16,189 nt of DNA from NCBI GenBank assembly GCA_024278015.1, contig JAJRUC010000472.1:1-16189 (forward strand). The letters are read 5' to 3'. A model generated the notes under the pieces. It was not told the DNA's origin. It made no database searches and saw only the letters and a program-made list of their open reading frames with translations. The stretch comes from Chloroflexota bacterium (GTDB lineage: Bacteria; Chloroflexota; Anaerolineae; 4572-78). A program made the translations under genes and the position numbers. Below, one piece after another: positions 1 through 8,700 of this stretch. The first letter of the stretch is position 1. The number at the start of each line of letters is the position of its first letter.

Positions 1-1769
1 AAGACGCCAAACAAGAGGTGCGCTTTGTGCTGGACGAAGCGATGCGCACCGAAATTCGGGAGAGCCAGTTAATCAGCGTGCGGCGGCGGCTGGATTTGCT
101 GGTTTCTGCCGATGTGCCCGACATTGAGGCCGCGGTCATCGGTTCGATTGTGGAAGATTTGGTGCAGCCCAACACCTTTGTCGATGAAGAACGCACTTTT
201 CAGGCCCGGCAAGAGGCCCGGGATGCTGTTCAGCCGGTTTACAAAACACTGGAACAGGATGAAGTGATTGTGCGCGACGGCGAGCGCATCACCGCCGAAC
301 AAATTGAAACCTTGCAGGCCCTGGGGTTGCAACAACCGGAGACGCGCTGGCGCAAGGTTGCTTCAACCACCATCTGGCTGACAATTCTGGTGATGCTGCT
401 GGGCTATTACATGGTGCGCTACCATACCAACATCCTGAAGAGCAACCAGAAGCTGGCTGTCTTGAGCATTTTGTTGCTGATGTACGTGGCCGGCATTCGT
501 ATTGCCCTGCCCGGCCCTACCTTGTCTGTGTACGTTTACACCTTGCCGGTGGTGGCCTTAACCATTACCGTGGCGGCCCTGCTTAATTCGCAACTGGCCC
601 TGATGGTTACGCTGGTGGCAAGCCTGCTGGAAGCCTACGTGGCCGGCGGCTCGCTGGAGGTGCTGGCCTACGTCCTTTTGAGCGGCTTTATCGTCGGCCT
701 GGCTATCAACACCAGAGTCCAGTTGAACACCCTGCTGTGGGCCGGGTTGTTCACCATTTTAAGCAACACCACGGTCATCATCATTTTCCGGTTTTTTGAA
801 AATGACGCCGAACTGGTCAGCCTGTTTTCAAAACTGGGAGCCGGGTTGCTGAACGGGGTGCTGTCTGCCGGGTTGCCCCTGCTGGCCTTTTTTGTGGTGG
901 GCAGCCTGACCGATATTGTCACTTATTTCCAACTCCTCGAACTCTCGCGCCCCACCCAGCCCCTGCTGACCGAACTGTTGCGCCGGGCGCCGGGAACCTA
1001 TCACCACAGCCTGCTGGTCAGTAATCTGGCGGAACAGGCCGCCGAGCGCATTGAAGCCGACGCCTTTTTGTGTCGGGTGGGGGCCTATTACCATGATGTG
1101 GGCAAAATTATGCGCCCCTATTTCTTCACCGAAAACTCGCCGCCGGGCGGGGCCAGCCTCCACACCTCGCTGGACCCCAAAACCAGCGCCGAAATCATCA
1201 TTGACCATGTGACCGACGGCCTGAAACTGGCGAAAAAATATCGTCTGCCTTCGGTGATACAGGCTTTTATCAGCCAACATCACGGCACAGAGGTGGTGGG
1301 CTACTTTTATCACAAGGCGGTTCAAGCCGCCGCCGGCGACGAAACCAGGGTTGACCGGGCCAAATTCAGGTATCCCGGCCCCAAACCGCAAACAAAAGAG
1401 ACGGCCATTTTAATGCTGGCCGATGCCAGCGAGGCCACCGTCCGGTCCGCGCAACCGCAATCTCCCGAAGAAATTGACAACATCGTCAAGCGCACCATCT
1501 CCGACCGGATGAAATCGGGGCAGTTTAATGAATGTGGCCTGACGATGAGAGACCTGGAGCAGATTCGGCTGGCCTTCATCGACGTTTTGCAGGGGGTGTC
1601 CCATCCTCGCATCAAATACCCCGGTCAGGACGAAACCAAAGAAGAGACCGGGCCGCTGCCGCCGCTGCCGCTCGGCGTTCAGCGGGCGGATGTTTCTGCC
1701 GAAACGCAAACGCAAGACAAGCCTGTTTCGGGCGGCGCGTTACAGGCTAATGACGCGGCAAGACGATGA
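1..1769 (+). CDS. pgpH: 7TM-HD cyclic-di-AMP phosphodiesterase, PgpH family (5' partial)
   Basis: Membrane phosphodiesterase expected to hydrolyse c-di-AMP with a cytoplasmic HD domain. The reading frame is open from base 3 (D-A-K-Q-E before the first GTG at 18), so the true start lies upstream and the visible 588 residues lack most of the N-terminal extracytoplasmic 7TMR-HDED domain. Numbered from the GTG at 18, the end of that domain spans about residues 1-110, a block of hydrophobic helices about 117-300, and the HD domain about 315-530. Visible metal-site residues are H330, the HD pair 359-360, H397, the HH pair 421-422 and the D of MLADASEA near 473. The C-terminal tail after about 545 is polar and probably disordered. 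The stop overlaps the ybeY start by ATGA, so translation is probably coupled. The pgpH-ybeY-dgkA order is a common bacterial arrangement, often with phoH upstream. Confidence 0.93.
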   Translation, partial: DAKQEVRFVLDEAMRTEIRESQLISVRRRLDLLVSADVPDIEAAVIGSIVEDLVQPNTFVDEERTFQARQEARDAVQPVYKTLEQDEVIVRDGERITAEQIETLQALGLQQPETRWRKVASTTIWLTILVMLLGYYMVRYHTNILKSNQKLAVLSILLLMYVAGIRIALPGPTLSVYVYTLPVVALTITVAALLNSQLALMVTLVASLLEAYVAGGSLEVLAYVLLSGFIVGLAINTRVQLNTLLWAGLFTILSNTTVIIIFRFFENDAELVSLFSKLGAGLLNGVLSAGLPLLAFFVVGSLTDIVTYFQLLELSRPTQPLLTELLRRAPGTYHHSLLVSNLAEQAAERIEADAFLCRVGAYYHDVGKIMRPYFFTENSPPGGASLHTSLDPKTSAEIIIDHVTDGLKLAKKYRLPSVIQAFISQHHGTEVVGYFYHKAVQAAAGDETRVDRAKFRYPGPKPQTKETAILMLADASEATVRSAQPQSPEEIDNIVKRTISDRMKSGQFNECGLTMRDLEQIRLAFIDVLQGVSHPRIKYPGQDETKEETGPLPPLPLGVQRADVSAETQTQDKPVSGGALQANDAARR

Positions 1770-2251
1770 TTGATATTCAAATTGACGATGATTTTCTGGA
1801 ATTTGTGGATGATGTCCGCTTGCAGGCTGTGGCCCGCAGCGCGCTGCAAGCCTGCCTGCCGGCCGCAGATATTGACGTGAGCGTGGTCATCACCACTGCC
1901 GACGCGGTTCAGCGGCTGAACCGCCGCTATCGCGGGGTTGACGCCCCCACCGACGTCCTTTCCTTTCCGGCCATTGTTCCGAACCAGGCAGAGGCAGACC
2001 CCTTTGTCCCTGCCGGAGAGCCGGCCCCCTGGCTGGGCGATATTGTCATCGCCTTTCCGGTGGCCCAGGCCCAGGCGGCTGCCGCCGGACACTCCCCCGC
2101 CGAAGAAATCCTGTTGCTGACCATTCACGGGTTGTTGCATTTGGCCGGATACGACCACGATACCCCGGCCCAAAAAGGGGCAATGTGGCAATTGCAAACC
2201 CGCTTGTTGATGCGGCACGGCCTGTCGCACGTTAAACCAACCGAAGCGTAA
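1766..2251 (+). CDS. ybeY: Endoribonuclease YbeY (16S rRNA maturation)
   Basis: Single-strand metal-dependent endoribonuclease acting in the cytoplasm in 16S rRNA 3'-end maturation and ribosome quality control. The 161-residue length fits the family. The family signature H-x3-H-x5-H is complete at H121, H125 and H131 (HGLLHLAGYDH), giving the zinc/metal site. The conserved LNRRYRGVDAPTDVLSFP block is at about residues 51-68. The ATG at 1766 overlaps the stop of the upstream gene in an ATGA, which fixes the start. An insert rich in Pro, Ala and Glu (about 71-89) separates the two conserved blocks. dgkA follows after a 7-bp gap. Confidence 0.96.
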   Translation: MIDIQIDDDFLEFVDDVRLQAVARSALQACLPAADIDVSVVITTADAVQRLNRRYRGVDAPTDVLSFPAIVPNQAEADPFVPAGEPAPWLGDIVIAFPVAQAQAAAAGHSPAEEILLLTIHGLLHLAGYDHDTPAQKGAMWQLQTRLLMRHGLSHVKPTEA

Positions 2252-2258
2252 AATTCCT

Positions 2259-2627
2259 GTGCGAGCCTCGTTGGTTTGGCGGAGTTTTAAATTTGCCTTT
2301 GCCGGAATCCGGTATGTGTTGCGCACCCAACGCAACGCCCAAATTCATCTGACCATCACCATCGGGGTGGTGGTGCTGGGAGCGTGGGCCGGCCTCTCTG
2401 CCGGGGAGTGGGCCATTCTGGCCCTGACCATCGGCCTGGTCTTTGCCGCCGAAATCCTGAACACCGCCATCGAAGCGGTCGTGGATTTGGTCTCGCCGGA
2501 GTTTCATCCCCTGGCTAAAATTGCCAAAGATTCCGCCGCCGGGGCCGTTCTGCTTTTGGCAATTATGGCCGTGGCGGTCGGCTTGCTGATTTTGGGCCCG
2601 CCGTTGTGGGCGATTCTTTTCCCCTGA
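2259..2627 (+). CDS. dgkA: Diacylglycerol kinase / undecaprenol kinase, DgkA family
   Basis: Small integral membrane lipid kinase that phosphorylates diacylglycerol or undecaprenol. At 122 residues it has the family's usual size and three hydrophobic helices (about 31-48, 52-70 and 95-119). The signature E-I-L-N-T-A-I-E with VVDLVSPEFHPLAK spans residues 65-87, with catalytic and metal-binding E65 and E72. The N-terminal amphipathic segment RSFKFAFAGIRYVLRTQRN matches the family. GTG at 2259 is the only sensible start, because the family begins just before this segment; the ribosome site is weak, consistent with coupling to ybeY 7 bp upstream. The substrate cannot be decided from sequence; undecaprenol is common outside Proteobacteria. 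The stop lies only 3 bp from the stop of the convergent radical SAM gene. Confidence 0.94.
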   Translation: MRASLVWRSFKFAFAGIRYVLRTQRNAQIHLTITIGVVVLGAWAGLSAGEWAILALTIGLVFAAEILNTAIEAVVDLVSPEFHPLAKIAKDSAAGAVLLLAIMAVAVGLLILGPPLWAILFP

Positions 2628-2630
2628 ATT

Positions 2631-4859
2631 TTATCCCGAACAGCGACGTTTCCGCGCGGCTTTGGCCTGCTCCGCTTCCGCTTCCGCGTTTCGATGCAAA
2701 GCGGCCAGACAACGCGCTTTCGCATCATTGATTTCCGGCTCATACCACTGCCGTTTTTCCGCAATTTCAAAAGATTTCAGCGCCTTTTCATACCGTCCGA
2801 GCGTTTCAAAACACAAGCCCTGAATGTAGTATGCCCACTGAATTTCGTATCCGTTTGCCGGCATGGCGCGGAGTTCCGCCAGAGCGTCTCTGTGGCGGTT
2901 CAGCGCAAACAGCGCCCGCGCCCGCTCGCCGCGCAGGGCCGGCAGGGGCGCGGCCTGCCCCTTGATGGAGTTTAGCAGGCGCAATACCTGTTCCGGTTGA
3001 TTGCCGTAATTCAGGATGGTGGCTAAATGGAGCAGGAACGCCGCGCGGGTGGCGGGGGTTTTTCCGTGCGCCGCAAGTCCCGCCTGGGCGATGGTGAAGG
3101 CTTCTTCCAGCCGTCCCAGGCTTTCCAGCGCCCCAAGCATGTGCAAAAACCAGCGGGCATCCACGCCGGTGGCGGCTTGCCGCTGCCGGGAGAGCGTTTT
3201 CAGCGCCACATCGGCGCCGGACGGGGGCGTGGGCGGGCGCGTTTCGGTGCGGAAAAAGTTGGTGTCGGCCAGCAGGGTGGCATGCACTTCGCCCAAATGA
3301 GGGCGCATTTTGCGGCGCCCGCCCGCTGCTTCCACCATTGCGTCCGCTTCGGCGGGCGAGAGTCCGGCTTCGATGGAAAAATGGAATCGCGGCGCATGCA
3401 CGTCGCCAAATTTGGTGCGATAGAGTACCTGCTGGTCTTCGATGCGGAGGCCGAAATCAGCGGGGCGGTCATACATCGGCGAGCCGAGCAACAGCACAAA
3501 CGATGAGCTGTCCATCGGATAGCGCTTTAAAAACGAAATTTCATTCTGCAATTCTGCGGGGGTGGTAGAGGGCAGGCCGATGATGAACGACAGTTGCGGC
3601 ACAATCCCGACCCGGTGGCATCGTTCAATGAATCGCTCCACTTCAGCGATGTCAATCCCTTTGTCAATTAAATTGAGCAGGCGTTGCGTGCCGCTTTCAA
3701 TGCCGACGTATAGCCAGCGCAATCCGGCGCGATGCGCCAGCGCCAGCAACGGCTCATCGAAGCCCCGCTCAACGCGGATGCCCTCTGTGCCAAAGCGCAC
3801 ATCCAGCCCGCGCTTGATAATGGCTTTGCTGAGCCGCCGCAACATGTTCGGCGAGATGGCTTCATCCACAAAAAGGAAGTGCCGCGCGCCGGTGGTTTTT
3901 ATATGATGGGCCATTTCGTCAATTACCGCGTCCGGTTTGCGGATGCGCACGGCGGGGCCATAGGGGCGGGTGTGGCTGCAAAAGGCGCATTTGCCCCAGT
4001 AACAACCCCGGCTGGTGATGATGGGCAACACCGGAGCGGGAGAAAGGTAGTGGCGCAGTGGAAAATCGCTGAAATCGGGCGGGGGAAGCTGGGCGATGTT
4101 CAAGGGTCGGGTGGGCTGATGTTCCGCAATTTTTTTTCCCCGCCGAAACGCCAATCCTCCCACCGAATTGAAATTCCCGTTCTCCCAGGCATCTACAAAA
4201 TCTACAATACTACCTTCCGCTTCCCCAAAAAAGACAAAATCGAGCCGGCGGAACGCGCCAAGCAGTTCCCTCGCCTTGAGATGAGACATCATTGCCCCGC
4301 CAAAGGCAAGGGGGATATTGAAACGCTGTTTGATGACTTTTCCCAGCGCCAGCGCATACAGCAGATTTTGTTCGGTCAGAATGGAAAAGCCGACTACGTC
4401 CGGCTGTTCGGCTTCAATGTCGGCCAGTTCTGCCCCGAAAATGTCGTTGACGGCGGCCTCTGAAAGGGACTGGCGGCCTTCTACAAACGGGAACAGCAGG
4501 TCGTGATACAGGTGCGCCAGCCGGTTGTACAGCTCATCCAGCGATTGCGCGGCTTGCATGTAGGCATCTTGCCCGGCGGGCGTTTGCGGCAAGCGGGTGA
4601 GCGCCTTGAGGAGGGCTTGCCCGGCGCCGTTTTGCACCAGCAACCAGGGGCATACCGCCCCAAGCAGGTTTGTGGGGTGGTGCCGGCACAAGTCGGGCAT
4701 AGCGCCCGTCAGCCAACGGCGAAAAAACGCCAGGTTCCAGTCAACGGTTTTGACGGCGACATCGGGGCGGGCGCGCGCCAACTCGCCCTTCAGGCAGGCC
4801 AATCCAAAAGGCGGGGAGGCGGGGGTATGGAAGGGGGTGAAGGCCAGTAATAATTTCAT
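2631..4859 (-). CDS. B12-binding-domain radical SAM protein with C-terminal TPR-like region
   Basis: Cytoplasmic radical SAM enzyme of the cobalamin-binding-domain class; substrate unknown. From the ATG at 4859 it has 742 residues. Residues about 1-240 form the B12-binding-like domain (PPFGLACLKG near 16-25, PDVVGFSILTEQN near 153-165, FGGAMMS near 186-192). The radical SAM core follows with the cluster motif GCYWGKCAFC, cysteines 286, 291 and 294, and a later VGIESG motif. After about 560 the protein becomes an alpha-helical TPR-like repeat region, which suggests protein or peptide binding. Open frame continues upstream to 4937, but that part is translated from an intergenic repeat, so the MKLLLAFTPF start is preferred. 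The motif style resembles RiPP-maturation and B12 methyltransferase-like enzymes, but no precursor peptide or partner was seen nearby. It might be co-transcribed with the rhodanese gene 106 bp upstream. High confidence for the family, none for the reaction. Confidence 0.88.
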   Translation of the reverse strand: MKLLLAFTPFHTPASPPFGLACLKGELARARPDVAVKTVDWNLAFFRRWLTGAMPDLCRHHPTNLLGAVCPWLLVQNGAGQALLKALTRLPQTPAGQDAYMQAAQSLDELYNRLAHLYHDLLFPFVEGRQSLSEAAVNDIFGAELADIEAEQPDVVGFSILTEQNLLYALALGKVIKQRFNIPLAFGGAMMSHLKARELLGAFRRLDFVFFGEAEGSIVDFVDAWENGNFNSVGGLAFRRGKKIAEHQPTRPLNIAQLPPPDFSDFPLRHYLSPAPVLPIITSRGCYWGKCAFCSHTRPYGPAVRIRKPDAVIDEMAHHIKTTGARHFLFVDEAISPNMLRRLSKAIIKRGLDVRFGTEGIRVERGFDEPLLALAHRAGLRWLYVGIESGTQRLLNLIDKGIDIAEVERFIERCHRVGIVPQLSFIIGLPSTTPAELQNEISFLKRYPMDSSSFVLLLGSPMYDRPADFGLRIEDQQVLYRTKFGDVHAPRFHFSIEAGLSPAEADAMVEAAGGRRKMRPHLGEVHATLLADTNFFRTETRPPTPPSGADVALKTLSRQRQAATGVDARWFLHMLGALESLGRLEEAFTIAQAGLAAHGKTPATRAAFLLHLATILNYGNQPEQVLRLLNSIKGQAAPLPALRGERARALFALNRHRDALAELRAMPANGYEIQWAYYIQGLCFETLGRYEKALKSFEIAEKRQWYEPEINDAKARCLAALHRNAEAEAEQAKAARKRRCSG

Positions 4860-4865
4860 AATGGT

Positions 4866-4950
4866 GAGTGATGAATGATGAATGGTGAATTGTGAATTGT
4901 GAATTGTGAATGACTTGTCCGGTTCATCATTCACCATTCATCATTCATAA
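4866..4950. repeat. Intergenic repeat: 20-bp perfect inverted repeat with 7-bp tandem units
   Basis: The arms ATGAATGATGAATGGTGAAT (4871-4890) and its exact reverse complement (4929-4948) are separated by 38 bp. Overlapping the left arm are four consecutive 7-bp units of the type (T/G)GTGAAT (about 4884-4911). Translated on the minus strand it gives the low-complexity FTIHNSQFTIH string often found in over-extended gene starts. No thymine run follows on either strand, so it is not a classical intrinsic terminator. It is probably a dispersed intergenic repeat of the genome. Confidence 0.85.
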
Positions 4951-4965
4951 TTGCCCGGCAATTGG

Positions 4966-5634
4966 TCAACAGCTTGGGCCTTCCGGTTCAAAGGTGGGGG
5001 TGGGGCCGGGGGTGGGCAAGGGGTTATTGTCTATCCAGTCCTGATACCCCACGATGCCGCCCTCCAGATTATAGATATTAGTGTATCCCATTTCGCGCAA
5101 AACCACCAGGACGTGGGTGGCACGTTTTTGAGTGTGACAGTAGACCACCATTGGCGCAGATTTGTTTTCCGGCAATCTGGAAATATTGTCGCCCAGTTGG
5201 CGCAAGGGGATATTGATTGCCCCTTCGATGTGTCCGGCGGCAAATTCATCCGGTTCACGCACGTCCAGAATGAAATATTTTGTGCCGTTGACCTGATTGG
5301 CAACAAAATTAAGGGGCTTGATGCGGTACCGGCCGGCGGGCAGGTTTTTCAGGTAGTCGTCGCCCGCCGAGGCGACGGCGGCTTCTTCCAGTAAATTCCA
5401 GGCAGCGTTGTCTGCCGGGTTGAGACCGGCGGCTTCTCGCGCCAGCGAAGCGGCCTCATCGAAGCGGCCTGCGGTGTAAGCCTGCTTTGCGGCTGCAACT
5501 TTGCCCCAATAGGCGGCGGCATCGGACGTGGCGGTCATCGGGAGCGGCGGGGTGGCGGCGTTGGTTTGGGCGCAGGCTACCAGAGCCGTCAAAACGATGA
5601 AGAGGCTGCCCATAAGAATCAGATACTTTTTCAC
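4966..5634 (-). CDS. Rhodanese-domain lipoprotein (extracytoplasmic)
   Basis: Predicted membrane-anchored sulfurtransferase facing the outside. The N-terminus MKKYLILMGSLFIVLTALVAC is a lipoprotein signal with lipobox L-V-A-C and lipidation at C21. Residues about 40-90 look like a single TPR-type helical pair (GRFDEAASLAREAAGLNPAD). The rhodanese domain covers about 103-202, with FILDVREPDEFAAGHIEGAI and the active-site loop C-H-T-Q-K-R (C166 to R171), so the catalytic cysteine is present. A Pro-rich tail ends the 222-residue protein. The start is GTG at 5634 with a GGAGGA ribosome site (5641-5646) six bases away. It lies downstream of the molybdenum enzyme operon but behind its terminator, so it probably has its own promoter in the AT-rich 5650-5730 stretch. 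The pairing with a Ttr-like enzyme suggests handling of sulfane sulfur, which is inference. Confidence 0.88.
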   Translation of the reverse strand: MKKYLILMGSLFIVLTALVACAQTNAATPPLPMTATSDAAAYWGKVAAAKQAYTAGRFDEAASLAREAAGLNPADNAAWNLLEEAAVASAGDDYLKNLPAGRYRIKPLNFVANQVNGTKYFILDVREPDEFAAGHIEGAINIPLRQLGDNISRLPENKSAPMVVYCHTQKRATHVLVVLREMGYTNIYNLEGGIVGYQDWIDNNPLPTPGPTPTFEPEGPSC

Positions 5635-5729
5635 TGATATTCCTCCAACTGTAATCTTTTCGCCTGATATATCTGTATATCCATATAATTAGATGTATTG
5701 ACGCGCAAAAAATTTGCCGAAGTGATTGA

Positions 5730-5767
5730 AAAAACGGGATGGAGGCCGAAGTTTCGGCCTCCATCCC
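5730..5767 (-). terminator. Intrinsic terminator of the B-C-A molybdoenzyme operon
   Basis: A perfect 15-bp inverted repeat, 5736-5750 with 5753-5767, forms a GC-rich hairpin with a tiny loop. On the minus strand it is followed by CG and then six T (5734-5729). It lies 22 bp after the stop of the catalytic subunit gene and separates it from the rhodanese gene. Confidence 0.9.
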
Positions 5768-5789
5768 AATCAACGGGAGGAAGGAATGA

Positions 5790-8700
5790 TTATGTTTTTT
5801 CAATCCGAACATGAGTATCGTAGAAGCTGGCGCTGCCGCCAATGGGGTCGGTCAGGGTCACGTCGCCCAGCGCGGGGTCAACGCGCATGGCCGGGTTGGG
5901 GACAATACCCCGTTTACGGCGCGAATCACCTTTAACAATTTGCCCGTCCACTTCCACGTCGGTAGAGCCGTAGGCCCAGTGGCCGTAGCTCCAACTGGCG
6001 GCGATGATGCCGGGGCGGATACCTTCCACCACTTTCACCGTGCCCACCACGTCGTAGGTGCTGCCGTTGCCCAGGTCAACTTTGCCTTCGGGGTTACTGG
6101 CAGACATTACGCGCACTGTGTCGCCGCTCTTCAGGCCGCGTTTAAGGGCGTCCCGGCGGTTTATCAGCACAAAGTTTTCGGGCAGAAGGGCATATTGCAA
6201 CCAGGTTGATGAAACGGTTCGGCTTTGCCCGCCGGTCACTTCTTTATAGGTAATCAGGTGCATATCGAAGCCGTCATCCTTGATTTCCTTGCCGGCGGCG
6301 TCTTTCACCGGCTCCACAACGGGCAGGGGGCTGAAGCGTTCGCCGGTCATGCTGTGTTTGGCTTTGCCGACTTCTTCCACAAAGAAATGCCATTTGAGTT
6401 TGGAGGTATGCCCGATTTTGTTGCCCTTGAAGGCTTTGGCGGCCGGTTCGGCGCGAGCGCCCCGGTTAAGCAGGTAAACCACGTTGGGCCACAAATTGGC
6501 GGGTACGGCGGCTTTCCATTTTTCTTCATCGAAGACGGACTTCGGCAGGTGGGCGCGCGCCGCCCGGAAGATACGCATTTCTTCATCATCGGCGGCAGGG
6601 AGCGTTTCCGAGCCATCCTCTTTATCGCCAAAGGCCATATTTGCGGCCATTGCCAGATAATAATCTTCGGGGCGGTTGAAGTTCCAGCCTTCGCCCAGAC
6701 CATCTTTACCAAACCCTGCCATGCCCAATTGTTTGCCGACGGCAAGTAACAACGAGTCAAAGCTGATGGGCATTTCTTCGCCGTCCACCACTACATTTTC
6801 GGTGACGGGCGGCGCGGCGGGTTGCCGAACCTTGCTGTATTTGCTGTTGATGTCGGGCGAGGTGTGCGGCATCCCCCAACGTTCCAGATAGCTCAGGTCG
6901 GGGAAGATGTAGTCGGCGTACATGCTGGTTTCGCCCACGGTGATGTCGCAGGCAATGAACAACGGGATGTTTTTGGAGTCGCGCAGCATCTTGATTTGCT
7001 TGTGTCCGGCGGGCGACGACAATACGGGCGTGCCTTTTTGCAGAAGCATTGCCTTGGCTTTGTACGGGTATCCGACGGTGGCGCTGGGAATGATGTTTTG
7101 ATACAGTTCTTTGGTGAAGGGATACCACGGGCGTTTGGCGGGATAGCCTTCAAAATAGGTGCTTTTTTCGTAGCCGGCCTTTTCGCGGTTGATGTGGATG
7201 CCGAATTTATGCAATCCGCCGGGGGCTTTGGTGAGTGTCCCTTTGGGGAAGGGGGCGCCGGGTTTGGAGCCGTCTTCGTGCCAGTGGCCGCCACCGGCTG
7301 ACAGGCCACCCTTCCAGTCTGCGTTGCCGATGAGCATGTTCAAGGTGATGATAGCCGTGCCGTTATAGTAGCCGTTGGTGTGCTGTACCGGGCCGCGATA
7401 AAATTCGGTGCCGGCTTTTTTGCCGTGGCTGGTAAATTCGTCGGCCAGTTCAATAATATCACGGCTTTTAATGCCTGCGATGGCAGCGTATTCATCCAGC
7501 GAATATTCTTGCGCGCGTTCCGTCAGTAGCTGGAAAACCGATTTGACCGGAATACCGTTGACCGTGGCGTCCACAAAAAGTTCGCCGCCGGCGGCGGTGT
7601 CAGACAGGGCGGGGGCGCCATCTTGCATAACTACGTAGCCTTCGCCGTCCAGCCCGGCATCGGCGGGGGCCAGCAGCACCATGTCATCGGTGCGTACCAG
7701 ATGGGTGGCGTCGGTGGAGCTGGTTTCGCCGTCCGCTTTGGCGGCATCCTGATTTGGATTTTCCAGATAGGTTTTGTCGTAGCGTTCGTTTTCAATAATC
7801 CAGCGGGTCATACCGAGCGCCAAAGCGCCGTCAGCGCCGGGGTTAATGGGAACCCACTTCCAGGCTTTGGCGGCGGTTTTGCTGAAGCGAGGGTCTACCA
7901 CGGCAATCTTCAGGCGGCCATCAACCAGGTTGTTGGTGATTTTAGGCGCCATATTGGTGGGGCCGAAGTTGGCTTCAAAGGCGCCGGTGCCGAAGTAGAT
8001 GATAAATTCGCTGTGCAGGCTGTCCGGTTTGAGGTGGTCTTTTTTGTGCCCGGTCATTTCATAGTAAGAAATGTGCTGGCTTTGTTCGCAGATGGTGGTG
8101 TGCAGGAAGAAGTTGACCGAACCGAAGCCATCGTAGGTGAAGCGTTTGGCAAGCTCTTTGCGCCCGTGTTCAATACGCCCGCCCACAAGCAGGAACTGGT
8201 TGTTCACCGGGCCGGCATCGGGGTGATTGGGGTCAATCATCAAATCCAGATGGGCGGCGTGTTTGGCTTTAAATGCGTCGATGGTCATGTCGCCGCCGGC
8301 CACGGCTGCCGAATCGGCGGCCAGCGCTTTTGCCAATTCGGGGTCAGTCAGCCTGCGAATGTCTTTCAGCCCGTCCACATTCCCTTCACCGAACAGATTG
8401 CCGCCGTTGACAATTTCGCTCACCGCCTGATTAAAGTCTATGGTTTGCCATTTGCCGGAGCCGCGCGCGCCAACCCGTTTCAGCACCTTGCGCAGGCGGT
8501 AGGGGTCGTTGGCAATTTGCACTCCGGCTTGCCCTTTGGGGCAGATAATGCCGTCAATTTTGGCGCCCTCTGCCAAAGGAGTTGCTTCCGGCAGGTGGGG
8601 AAGCAAGGTTTGGGGGCTGTAGGGGTTGCCGTCAACCTTTACCAGCACGCCATCCTGAATTTTGGCTTTTACATTGCAAGCGGTGTGGCAGTTCAGGCAT

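Noticed and set aside
828..1391. Minus-strand open frame inside the pgpH gene
   Set aside because: Antisense shadow of the HD-domain coding sequence.
4860..4937. N-terminal extension of the radical SAM protein
   Set aside because: The added residues are the translation of the inverted/tandem repeat; the B12-domain start at 4859 fits the family.
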